A stretch of 64,000 nucleotides of DNA from Sipunculus nudus (lineage: Eukaryota > Annelida > Sipuncula > Golfingiida > Sipunculidae), in contig CM049322.1 in the NCBI GenBank assembly GCA_026874595.1, positions 50,257,340 through 50,321,339 on the forward strand, in the 5' to 3' direction. Made by a program: the position numbers and the translations under genes. Each line of letters begins with the position of its first letter. Position 1 is the first letter of the stretch. Below, one piece after another: positions 50,587-62,318 of this stretch. The notes under the pieces are model-generated. The model saw only the letters and a program-made list of their open reading frames with translations. It did no database searches and had not been told where the DNA came from.

Positions 50587-50882
50587 GGCCAAAAAAAAAA
50601 AAATAAAAGGTATGGTTCTCAGGCACCGCCCGCGTCAATTTTAACCCCCCCCCCCCGCATCAAAACTTTTTACCTTGCTTTTTATCTTTCAAGAAGATAA
50701 ATAATACATTTTATGTAGTGCTTTTACCTGTTTAGCAAAATATTTGTTATTTTCATGCTTTTCCCTGATCATATGGCATTTTTATCGAAACACTCAAAAA
50801 AAAGGTAAAAAATAAAATACCGCCCGCCCGCACTGATTTCTGAAAAAAAGTGCCATAGAACCATAATTTATTTTTTTTGGCC
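50587..50882. mobile_element. PIF/Harbinger-like MITE, copy 2, with TTA target duplication
   Basis: GGCC-started TIRs: GGCCAAAAAAAAAAAAATAA then TATGGTTCT on the left, inverse on the right (AGAACCATAATT then GGCC). TTA flanks both ends (50,584-50,586 and 50,883-50,885). The paralogous uninterrupted site at 53,168 reads 'acagttacatcac' with one TTA, an exact empty site. The body aligns with the copy at 2,764-3,041. A 3-base TTA target with GG termini fits PIF/Harbinger (Tourist-type). Confidence 0.88.
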
Positions 50883-50885
50883 TTA

Positions 50886-52002
50886 CATCACAGCATTTTG
50901 TCAGGGCTGTAGTCAAATTGTGGACGTACGTCACACGACCGCCGCCTGATCGGAGTTGTTTATTCTTTCGGCATTTTGAGGGTATATATAATTAGTTGTA
51001 ATAATGTGCGTATTATGTCACTTTGGATGAATGTGAAAGTTTTCCAGCAGATCCATCCCCTCATAATACTTCCTCAAACTCATCACTTATGGCTCTGTGT
51101 TTGATTTATCACAACAAACGTGCCTGCGTAGAGATGAAATATTATAGAAGAAATATATGGCTCAATATATGCTGGTTTTCGCAATATTTAGAGAGATAAC
51201 ACAATATTTCATTCACGTTTAACAAAGTCTCGGATCCAGAAATTCGAGAACCAGGGGGTGGGGGGGGGGGGGAGGGGTCGGGAGACAGGGTCTTATACTG
51301 GGTTTGGGATTGATGCATTGCATTATATATTGTATATCATATATTATTATTTTTATCATTATTATTGTTGAAATTATTTTCAGAATAGGAAAAATTATTA
51401 ATTATGAATTAATTTTAGAGCCATTTGTTTTAAGTCACGAATATAACTGGGTAAGGAATACTAGTAGATAAAATGAGCCATGTTATCGCTCAGTCATGGG
51501 GGGTGGGGGATGCCTCTGGTTCCGTCACTGTGTAGCATATACATCGTTTGGGCCAGGTCTCTTTCATAACAGTGTCGACCTGACATATAGTCCTAATAGT
51601 GCTCGTGTTTTCCAAGTGATGTCGCTACAGGTCACTGGAAAAACAGGGGGGGGGGGGGAGGGATTCCGCCAAAACTTGAGCCGGAATAACGTTCTGAGAG
51701 GGTGTGCCAGCGTCTAATAACGACGTGCTTCAAATGTCATTAACTGAAACATTATCTCTATAATCTTATAATAACTTTTATTATTACTATACTTCAGTCT
51801 CGGTTCCAATATATATTCGTGATGGAGCGAGGGGGGGGGGGGGAAGTATTCATACTTGATAAAGGGTATAGGCCTATTTGTATCCTAAGAGATTCAACAC
51901 GTTCTCAGGTTATTATTCCTCATACAAATATTACTGCCCCGAGGTATCGTTTAAAGTTTTTATATTCTCACAGTAGTTATACTATAAGCAGCGGACCGAC
52001 AA

Positions 52003-52035
<33 letters not shown>

Positions 52036-53280
52036 GGATATCCAAAGACCAGGTACAGTGCCATATTAAGTTTATTTTTCACATATGTGTGTCTTAAATA
52101 AATTTCATATCCAATCATTCATGTAACCGAGGTCATTGTTTTGCTCAGTCAGTAATCATGTATATCAAAGTATACAAACCATGAAAAAAGAAATGTTTTC
52201 AATCATATACATCTGAGGAATTAACATTTACACCAATGGTGTATGGATTGAAAATCGTAAAAATCTACGCTATAAAATGTAAGAATATAAAGAAGACTCC
52301 TAATAAACCTAAACGTATGACTCTGACATACCACTCATCAATCCAAGTATTAAAACCAGTTTAAAAAGGACAACAGTGTACATTTTCTTTTTAAGTTGGG
52401 CAATCGACGAGGCTTTATTTTTTAACAATAAATACTTACGCGCACATGGAAACCGCTTTATATACAGAGTACTGGCGCATGCTGTTCAAAGTCAAGCCTA
52501 GTTTATCGCTGACAGAAATATTGACAGTCCATTTATATCCATAAAACCAATAGAAATACATCGATCCCAATGCTATTATAATTCAGCCAAATTATACGTT
52601 ACTGATAATAATACTGAGTACTGGTATATTTCCGGGACCTACATCCCTGTTTTATCTGCCATCAATATTAAAATGATACCAGCCATAGACCATTTTGGCA
52701 TTTATATCCATAAAACCTATAGAAATACATCAGTATAATTTTTGCCATAACTGAGCCAAAGGCAAAGATACGCTATGAATATGATTGATAAATACACAAA
52801 TATACTTCTCATAGAAGTCTACAGTATCGTACTGAGAGATACATGTGCTATATTTACATTGCATAATCATACAAGTTCGTGTGATTTTATTTGTGCAGTA
52901 ATCACTATTACTATAATTTATTGAAAAAAAAAGATATTTACTTGTGAATCTAATATACTAAATACACAGTGAAATCCAAACTAAAAAAATGCCATCCAAA
53001 ATTAACATCCAAAATTAACACCAGAGTAAAATATTGTTAAACAATGTATCAACTACAGGTCAACAACACCAGAAACAGACAAGATGTTTACATTGAGGAG
53101 GGGAGGTCACCAGGTGCAGGCCATACGCTGCTCGTGCACTCACACTTTACAACTCAAGTAAACAACAGTTACATCACAGCATTTTGTCAGGGCTGTAGTC
53201 AAATTGTGGACGTACATCACACGACCGCCGCCTGATCGGAGTTGGTTATTCTGTCTGCGTTTTTTTTTTTTAATGGTTAA
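50886..53280 (-). repeat. Right-arm mirror of the tandem unit
   Basis: Mirror of left unit 1 (36,722-39,108) and part of unit 2. It holds a CT-microsatellite at 52,002-52,036 and poly-G/C tracts at 51,255, 51,645 and 51,831, and the same ordered blocks as in the left arm. Confidence 0.8.
53044..53235 (+). CDS. 63-codon open frame, right-arm copy (unknown)
   Basis: Inverse-arm counterpart of 36,779-36,970. Start, stop and length are preserved; several residues differ (for example GAGHTLLV for GAGQTLPV). Coding status unproven. Confidence 0.25.
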   Translation: MYQLQVNNTRNRQDVYIEEGRSPGAGHTLLVHSHFTTQVNNSYITAFCQGCSQIVDVHHTTAA

Positions 53281-53584
53281 TCGTTTAACCGACTCATAGC
53301 ATAAGGTGTACTTTTGATCCGTGCAGATTTAAATTTGAGTTTTACACAATAATTTCAAATATTTTGATTTATTGAAAAATATTATGGGAAAAATATATCG
53401 TTTCACTTCTCCACTTTTACAATATTTTTTTTTGTGGCGGCCGTGATATGTTTACATCCAAATAATTGATGTTGGACTGTAATACTAATAACATTTTTGA
53501 ATATGTTCAATTAATTAATTTCGACCAAAAATGGTATTAACGTTTTGCCTTTTGGGGGTATATCATTATCAATTACATGATTTG

Positions 53585-53624
<40 letters not shown>

Positions 53625-54143
53625 TTATGGGATATTTTTACATACAAACTCATTTGGATACACTATGGATTTACCGTTCACTGTTGGATTTATATTATCA
53701 GATACTGGAGAAAGGTAGGTCCGTGTTCTGTTGACACTTGTTTCAGTCTGACAGTGATGTCAGTCGACAGTCTTTGTCATGTTGTCAGTCTCGGTCTCTG
53801 TCTGTCAGTTAACTGTCATGGTCATTGTCCTGCACAGCAGTACCTGTCAGTATCTATAATATTAATAGAATATATCAGTTTTTGTTCCCCTCATCAGCCA
53901 TTAAAGTCAGTGACTGCATGACTACTCCCAGTACTGGCTATATGGTGGTGTAATACTAGAAATTATTAAATAATCCTGTTATTTAAAATTATGACTGAAG
54001 TGCAGTCACCTTTGACTCTGTTGATGTACTGTCAGCGTAAGGAGTATTTCTTTAATAAGTAAATGTGTGTATATTTCAGTCTATCATAACCAACTGTGAT
54101 CATCTGTCCACTACAACCACTCCCATTATCAAGACACTGAACA

Positions 54144-56365
54144 TCATTTCTTTTTGGTTTGTGGTTTCTCAAACAAAGATGTCCTTTTGTTTGTCCCTGA
54201 TGACTGGTCCCTGTCAGTCTCTTCTGACTCATCACTGTATGGCAGGTTTGGGAGCACAATTTGTACATCTATCCTCAGCTCCAGGTGTGGACATGTTTCT
54301 GTCAGTTTCTGTTTGATGGTCCTCACCACGTCACGTGACATTTTGTTGTATTGTAGGTCGAGTGTTTTTAGTTTGTTGAGTTGTGTCGTCCTCTCTGTGA
54401 CCTTCACAAGGTCGTCACCCTCACCCTCCCGGCAGTTATAACACACGTCCAGGTCTGTTAACGTCTCCGGGGCGGCGTCTATTACCGCCAACACACCACG
54501 TGATGTGAGGTGACACCCTGACATGTCAAGTGTCTGTATTTGTGACCGGGTGACACCTGACATTTGTCCTGTGTCCGTCAGTCCTGTCAGGTAGTTACCT
54601 CTCACATCCAGTGTTTTTAGTGACGGCGGCAGGACGCTGAGCGCCGCCATCATCTCTTGTGATGTGAGGAAACAGTAAGACATCTCTAATGATGTCAGGT
54701 GACGTCCCGGTAACCATTCTGTCAGCGTCTGTATCCTGTCACCTGTCAGAGGGGTCATGTGTAATGATAACACTTGTAGTGTCTGTGTCTGTACGACTGC
54801 TCTGACTACTGCAGACGCTTCATAGTCATCAATATAACGGAATGGACCACCACGTACTGTCAGTTGTTTGAGTGAGAACTTTGTCAGCGTCCTGTCTAGT
54901 GTATGAGTGATGTATTGTTTGTCAACAGAACACGGTGACCCTAACAATGACCACTCGGCCAGCTGTAGACAGGTGAGTTGTGGAGCGTGTAAGTGCTGGA
55001 GCAGACGCCATTGTCTCACAACACCTGTAAACACCCACATCTTCCCCACCTCCCCTCCATCCTCAGGTGTTCACCCACATCTTCCCCACCTCCCCTCCAT
55101 CCTGTGTGAGATACCTCACGTAGTGTGACGCCGGGTACCTGTCTCTGATGTCTAACACCACCACGCGGGGTAACGTGAGTGTGGCGTCCTGATGCTCAGC
55201 CAGATACTCCAGCTGTAGATCTGTGTGCATCCTCGCCACCTCCCTCTCTGACCCTTTAATCATCCTCTCTAGTTTTTGATGTATTTCCTCTCCACCGAGC
55301 CCAGACACGAACCTGCGGATCATGGCGGACTCCATGAAGGCTTGACGGGAATTAAAAAAAACGAAGCAGTAATTCTTTTTGTGTTGATTTATCTGAGTAA
55401 ACAAGATAAAACGCCAGGACATATTCCTGGACGGTTTTATGGATGAAAATGAAGTAAATTTCTCTGGAAAAAGACATTCTTTCAATGAAAAATCCATTGT
55501 TTATATCCTCAGAGCTGATGTGTTTGTCGACATCTTCACGTTTAAATTTTAATTCTAGTTTGTGTGTTTTTACGTTACCTGTTGCCAGGCAACCTAAAGC
55601 CATGATTTGTGTTTTGTACCTTTTAAGAATCTCCTCTGTTGATTTTGCTCTGTCTGCCACTTTTTCCATTTTCCTTTTCTCCATTCTGGCAAAAACATAA
55701 GCCACAAATTCTTCATAGAAGCCCACGATGGTGCTGGGGAGTTGTTGGTATTCCTCCCACAGCGTGGCCATCATTAACAAGATGGCGGGTATATGGCTGT
55801 AGTGTACGAGCTCCTCTGTTTTCTTTATCTCAGTAAGCAGTGCGTCTCCCTCCTCTTTCTGTTCATCAAAAAATCGTTGAATATATTCTTGGACTCCGGC
55901 TTCAGAGAACCCTCGTAGTTTCACTTCAGTACAGCGGCCTGGTTTTCCTCTCCTGAAGACAGACTCTGATGAGAATCTCGATGTTATGAACAGAGTGACG
56001 TGTGGGAGGCACCTTCTATTTATGATTTCTGTGATTTCTGTGGATGTGTCCTCATCATATTCGTCCATGCCATCAAGTATTAGAAGGATGGTATTCTGCG
56101 GATTCTCAATACATCTACACAGGGCTTCTGCTTCAGCCTCATGTAACTGATATTCATTTGCCATTACCTGACGTAAAGTCTGTGTCGCTCTGACATCACG
56201 AAGAAAAATGGGTAAAACCAGTAGGTAATGTGCCAAGATTTCATCATCTTCCGTCTGGTCCTCTCTCAGTATGACTGAAGCCCAGTCAACGCAAATGCGA
56301 TTCACAAGAGTAGATTTTCCTACTCCCGACTCTCCTGTTAAGTATATTGTTTTTCTATCTGCATC
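54144..56365 (-). pseudogene. Right-arm NLR exon 4, broken by frameshifts
   Basis: Mirror of 33,645-35,834. Walker A reads GESGVGKST (P to S), Walker B DGMDEYD is kept, and the acceptor at 56,366 is intact. At 55,354-55,361 the T run (coding strand) is 8 long instead of 7, turning RFFNSRQ into RFF-stop, so translation ends before the LRRs. At about 55,040-55,080 a 40-base tandem insertion, holding a 31-base repeat, shifts the frame again. The final codons also change: CGA becomes TGA, ending the frame seven residues early. The AATAAA is lost. If the arms are alleles this is a null or truncated allele; the homopolymer change alone could be a sequencing error, but the 40-base insertion is less likely to be. 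Confidence 0.88.
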
Positions 56366-56635
56366 CTGAAAATAAAATAATGTTTCATTTAATTCATGCT
56401 GTTGTGACAACTTGTTTATACATACATGCAAAATATCTTTACATTTATAATATAAAATAATAAAATATATGTTGTGTATAATTTTGATGTTATTATAATG
56501 TAAAATATTGTATTGTTTGACAAACTTTGAGTTTAAATGATTACAATGCTTAAGATCTAAAATTATAAAAGTTAAAGTCTTTGGTGTAATATAAATAATT
56601 CCAATGATACAGAGTTGGTGAAAAAGGAGGATGAT

Positions 56636-56658
56636 GTTTGGGGGGGGGGGGGGGGGGA
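56636..56658. repeat. Poly-G tract in intron 3 of the right copy
   Basis: A longer G run than the matching poly-C at 33,361-33,370 in the left arm. Confidence 0.85.
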
Positions 56659-56799
56659 TAGACTACATGACAGGAACACTGACAATCAAGATAAAAAATC
56701 CATTTCCATTATAAATAAGCATCTGTATAACCCAAAAGACCATTTTTATGCATTATTTATTATTATTATTTTTTTACATAAATCGTAAGAATATTCAAC

Positions 56800-57002
56800 C
56801 TTTGTGAGGAGTTCCTTGTAACTCTGCAATGTTTCTTCTTTGCTGACCTTGCGCTGCTTTTCTTTCACCAACACCAAACTGACATAAATATCAGTCATTG
56901 GTATAGCGACACGATCAGAATGCAGAGTCCACAGAGGTATGTTGTCATAAAATAACTTGATCAGTTTAGCCATTTTTCGTTGTAAATCAGGAATTTCTTT
57001 TT
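56800..57002 (-). pseudogene. Right-arm NLR exon 3 (linker)
   Basis: Same length, phases and splice sites as 33,015-33,217, with an intact frame (EKEIPDLQRK ... KELLTK). It belongs to a gene copy whose exon 4 is broken. Confidence 0.75.
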
Positions 57003-57507
57003 CTGAAGGAATGAAAAATACAAGAAAAAGTCCAATCCATAATGTGGCTTTATATATATTATGTATATATATATATAATATATGCATATATATGTATGTG
57101 TGTGTGTTATTACACTTTATCGATGTGGACCATGTTAACCATGAAAATTCAATATAATTTGAACCATTCCAGGTTTTACCCTTTACATATTGTACTGAAA
57201 CTTGAATAAGTTCTGAGTTTAACAACGCCTCCCCCCCTCGCCCACATTCCCCAGTTCATGAAGAAAGTTAATATATGGTTATTAGCCCAACCTCTTTAAT
57301 TTTAATCCTGAGCAGATAATACACAAACCTAAGTACACAAACCTGAATTCACAAAATCTACAAATCAGACACATTCTGTAAAAACTTTAACAAAGAATGA
57401 ACCACCATCAGGACTAGTTCTTCCTATACTTGTAAAGTGAAATAATTCATAGTTTATACATGCACAGATAAACAAGTTATAGTTTGTTATGTAACACTTC
57501 AAAACTT

Positions 57508-57510
<3 letters not shown>

Positions 57511-57550
<40 letters not shown>
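57511..57550. repeat. (TA)n microsatellite
   Basis: Mirror of 32,438-32,505 with fewer units. Confidence 0.95.
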
Positions 57551-57555
<5 letters not shown>

Positions 57556-57615
57556 GCAAAGTCTGTGTAGTCACAAGAACTATTGACCAAAGGAAAAAAA
57601 ATCATCCAGTTGTAC

Positions 57616-57763
57616 CTATTACAGATGCCTTGATCCTATTGACAACACCCTGATGATTGTTGTCAGACAGACATGTCAAGAAGATTGTCCAGTCTTGTGT
57701 GGTCCTGCCATGCAAATGGTCTAGGAGGGCTGAGACTCTTTGTGTGTTTGTTGAACAGGTACT
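57616..57763 (-). pseudogene. Right-arm NLR exon 2 (CARD C-terminal half)
   Basis: 148 bases, same splice sites and translation as 32,224-32,371 (VSALLDHL ... NRIKASVI). Its exon 1 partner, if any, would lie beyond 64,000. Confidence 0.75.
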
Positions 57764-58294
57764 CTGAAATTGACCAAAAAATCAATAAATCAATAACTTT
57801 TAATATGCAGTATACTGTTATGCAAACTAAAGATCCATGGGTCATGACACTCAGCTGACTTAAGTCATGTGTTGGTATTGCTATGATACAGTGGTAGATG
57901 CATTTATAAACTAGAGGCATGGGTAAAGTAAGGCACTGAATGTTCTTGACAAGACATGACTCCAAGTTTGTTGCATCAGAGATGTCAAAGTATCCCAAGA
58001 CAGATGGATGGACGAAACTATAGATTAATGTTAATATTGTAGCTGGTCTTTAATGAAGTCATGTGTACAAGAAAACTATCCCAGATCTATGCACATACAT
58101 AATTTCAGGTCGATATGTCAAACTCAAACCACTCCTGAGATAAATGCAAAAATGTATTTTACACATACATGATTGTAGGTGGCGCTACCAGGCTTGTGTA
58201 CAAGACGAAGGTATCACCGATTAAAGGACTTGCAATATTTCAGGCCGTTACAGGAAAACCGCTCCTGAGAAAAGGGCTTCAATGTATTCTACAA

Positions 58295-61200
58295 CAAGAG
58301 ACCCAGGGGTCTAATGTTCACTCTGTGAATTACTGTGCAATTTGGCAAGTGATTAAAAAAAATGAATGTGAAAATACCATTCATTCCTTTCCAAGTAGAC
58401 ATTGTCCTATTGCACAAGGTAGGTGGCGCCACCTATCTGGTTTATGAGAAAACTTTCCAAGATGACTGCACATGCCAAATTTCAGACCAATACTCCTGAG
58501 ATATGAGCAATTTTCACCAAAAGCAAATGTATGAATGGACATCACATGAAAATTATTGCAGATGGCGCCACCAGTCTTGTTTACGAGATGGAGGTGATGA
58601 AGATCTATGGACATGCACAATTTCAACCCAATACACTGAACAAACACTAAGACGATCAGATGGCAAATGCAAAGTTGGACACTCCGCAGGCGCCACCTGT
58701 CTGGTTAAAGAGAAAACTTTCCTAGATGGATAGACATGACAAATTTCAGATCAATACATTGAAGGTTGAGGGCTGTTATATAAAAGAAACCCAGGTTTGT
58801 ACTGCACAGAAAGGTTCTCCATCATTGTTACCTACAACTACATAGGTGAGGGAACAAGTATGCCAGGTTTTGGAAAGATCAGTCCAAGGGTCCTAGAGGA
58901 GACTCTGTTTTTGTGGATTATAACAAATAAATACTTAATGACATATTTTGGATAAAAGCAGAAAACACCATTACAGCCTGCTGAATGTAGCTAAACAGGT
59001 GGCACCACCTGGAGGTCAAAATCATAAAAGCAGTCACATGATCAATATTCCTGCGTAATTTGAAACTGAAGGCTGCAGCAGTTCCTAAAATATTTGATAA
59101 CAGACAATACATCATGTATAGAAACACATCAACATCCGCAGATATGCCATCTTTTAAAATCACTTGACTGAATTTATACTCAAATTATTCCTTTTCCTGT
59201 TATTACTTTATGACTTATCTTGAAAGAAGTCGAAAGTAACATTTTGTCCCACAGAAAGTAGGTCAACATAGCTGGCGCCACCTGGAGGTCAAAATCATCT
59301 GGCAGTCACATGATCAATATTCCTGTGAAATTTGAAACTGAAGGCTGCAGCAGTTCCTAAAATATTTGGTAACAGACAATACATCCTGTATGGAAACACA
59401 TCAAGTTGCTAAATTTTGCAACCCACACAATTTGAAGTTCTGTAGAGATGCCATCTTGAAAATGATTTGACTGAATTTACACACAAATTATTCCCCTTCC
59501 TCTTAGGAACTGCTGTCTCTGATATAAAGGCCAAATTATTAATATTTTGTGACTTATCTTGAAAGAAGTGGAAAAGATCATTTTTACCCACAGAAAGTAG
59601 GTCAACAAAGGTGGCGCCACCTGGAGGTCAAAATCATTTAGCAGTCACATGATCAATATTCCTGTGAAATTTGAAACTGAAGGCTGCAGCAGTTCCTAAG
59701 ATATTTTGTAACAGACAATACATCATGTATAGAAACAAATCAAACTGTCATATTTTGCGATCAACAGAATCTGAAGTTACGTAGAGACGCCATCTTGAAA
59801 ATGACTTGACTGAATTTATACTCAAATTAATCCCCTTCCTCTAAGGAACTGTTGGCTATGATATGAAGGCCAAAATATCAATACTTTGTGACTTATCTTG
59901 GAAGAAGTGGAAAAGACCATTTTTTTCCAAAGAAAGTAGGTCAACACAGGTGGCGCCACCTGGAGGTCAAAATCATTTAGCAGTCACATGATCAATATTC
60001 CTGTGAAATTTGAAACTGAAGGTTGCAGCAGTTCCTAAGATATTTTGTAACAGACAATACATCATGTATAGAAACAAATCAAACTGTCATATTTTGCGAT
60101 CAACAGAATCTGAAGTTACGTAGAGACGCCATCTTGAAAATGACTTGACTGAATTTATACTCAAATTAATCCCCTTCCTCTAAGGAACTGTTTGCTATGA
60201 TATGAAGGCCAAAATATCAATACTTTGTGACTTATCTTGAACGAAGTGGAAAAGACCATTTTTTCCCGCAGAAAGTAGCTCAACACAGGTGGCGCCACCT
60301 GGAGGTCAAAATCATTTAGCAGTCACATGATCAATAATCCTGTGAAATTTGAAACTGAAGGCTGCAGCAGTTCCTAAAATATTTGGTAACAGACAATACA
60401 TCCTGTATGGAAACACATCAAGTTTCTAAATTTTGCAACCCGCACAATTTGAAGTTCTGTAGAGATGCCATCTTGAAAATGATTTGACTGAATTTACACA
60501 AAAATTATTCTTCTTCCTCTTAGAAAATTCTGACTCTGATATGAAGGCCAAATTATTAATATTTTGTGACTTATCTTGAAAGAAGTGGAAAAGATCATTT
60601 CTTCCCGCAGAAAGTAGGTCCACACAGGTGGTGCAACCTGGAGGTCAAAATCATTTAGCAGTCACATGATCAATATTCCTGTGAAATTTGAAACGGAAGG
60701 CTACAGCAGTTCCTAAGATATTTGGTAACAGACAATACATCATGTATAGAAACACATCAAGCTGTCATATTTTGCGATCAACAGAATCTGAAGTTACATA
60801 GAGATGCCATCTTGAAAATGACTTGACTGAATTTATACTCAAATTATTCCCCTTCCTCTAAGGAACTGTTGGCTATGATATGAAGGCCAAAATATCAATA
60901 CTTTGTGACTTATCTTGGAAGAAGTGGAAAAGACCATTTTTTCCCGCAGAAAGTAGGTCAACACAGGTGGCGCCACCTGGAGGTCAAAATCATTTAGCAG
61001 TCACATGATTAATATTCCTGTGAAATTTGAAACTGAAGGCTGCAGCAGTTCCTAAGATATTTTGTAACAGACAATACATCCTGTTTTGAAACGCATCAAG
61101 GTGCTAAATTTTGCAACCCACACAATTTGAAGTTCTGTAGAGATGCCATCTTGAAAATGATTTGACTGAATTTACACACAAATTATTCTCCTTCCTCTTA

Positions 61201-62167
61201 GGAACTGCTGACTATGATATGAAGGCCAATATATTAATATTTTGTGACTTATCTTGAAAGAAGTGGAAAAAATCATTTCTTCCCGCAGAAAATAGGTCAA
61301 CACAGGTGGCGCCACCTGGAGGTCAAAATCATTAAGCAGTCACATGATCAATATTCCTGTGAAATTTGAAACTGAAGGCTGCAGCAGTTCCTAAAATATT
61401 TGGTAACAGACAATACATCATGTATACAAACACATCAAGCTGTCATACTTTGCGATCAACAGAATCTTAAAGTTACGTAGAGACGCCATCTTGAAATTGA
61501 CTTGACTGAATTTATACTCAAATCATTCCCCTTCCTCTAAGGAACTGTTGGCTATGATATGAAGGCCAAAATATCAATACTTTGTGACTTATCTAGGAAG
61601 AAGTGGAAAAGATCATTTCTTCCTGCAGAAAGTAGGTCAACACAGGTGGCGCCACCTGGAGGTCAAAATCATTTAGCAGTCACATGATTAATATTTCTGT
61701 GAAATTTGAAACTGAAGGCTGCAGCAGTTCCTAAGATATTTGGTAACAGACAATACATCATGTATGGAAACACATCATGATGTCATATTTTACGATCGAC
61801 AGAATTTGAAGTTCCGTAGAGACGCCATCTTGAATATGAATTGACTGAATTTGTACTCAAATTATTCCCCTTCCTCTAAGGAACTGTTGACTATGACATG
61901 AAGGCCAAAATATTAATACTTTATGACTTATCTTGAAAGAAGTTGAAAAGACCATTTAATCCCGCAGAAAGTAGGTCAACATAGGTGGCACCACCAAAAG
62001 CTTATTTTTGCATGTCCATCCCATGATCAGTAATTCTGCAAAGTTTCATGAAGGTAGCTGATGTGGCTGTTGAGATATTTGGTAACAGACGGTGGACGGT
62101 GGACAGTGGACAGTGGACAGTGGACGGCGGACGCTGCGCCATGGCATAAGTTCACAGAGTGAACTAA
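58295..62167 (-). mobile_element. Helentron-like element, family E (AGTTCACTC), right arm only
   Basis: Read on the minus strand, the 5' end is the hairpin AGTTCAC-tct-GTGAACT at 62,165. The 3' end has an internal TTCACAGAGTGAAC, then GACCCCTGGGTCTC and TTG at 58,295. The left arm shows the empty site: 'ttctacaaaaatggaatgg' is continuous there (near 31,690), whereas here the A-run is split into 2 and 5. No duplication beyond possibly AA. Asymmetric inverted repeat, 3' hairpin, T-T insertion and tandem core all match a non-autonomous Helentron. The core has about nine units of 338-340 bases. Confidence 0.8.
58998..62000. repeat. About 339-base tandem repeats with GGTGGCGCCACC
   Basis: Palindromic GGTGGCGCCACC-type motifs followed by 'tggaggtcaaaatcat' lie near 58,999, 59,272, 59,610, 59,949, 60,288, 60,627, 60,966, 61,304, 61,645 and (decayed) 61,984. 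Two unit subtypes are interspersed: one has 'aaattttgcaacc', 'cacaatttgaagttctgtag' and 'agatgcc'; the other 'atattttgcgatcaacagaa' and 'gttacgtagagacgcc'. Confidence 0.92.
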
Positions 62168-62318
62168 AAATGGAATGGCAGGTGGTGCCACTTGTCTTGC
62201 CTACAAAAAACTATCCAAGAAGGATAAACATGCTAAATTTCAGGCTGATACATCCATCCACTCCTGAGATATGAATAATTTTCACCCAAAGCAAATGCAC
62301 AGAGGCTGTCGAGAAAAC

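Larger units (their letters stand above)
57827..62318 (-). mobile_element. Right-arm copy of the outer Helentron-like element
   Basis: Mirror of 31,543-32,160. The inverse 3' end (CTAAAG, ATCCATGGGTCATGACACTC) starts at 57,827. The mirrored unit is split by the younger insertion at 58,295-62,167, which the left arm lacks. Confidence 0.6.

Noticed and set aside
58998-62000. CRISPR-like or regularly spaced array
   Set aside because: Whole 339-base units are repeated with no unique spacers, and the setting is a eukaryotic transposon core.
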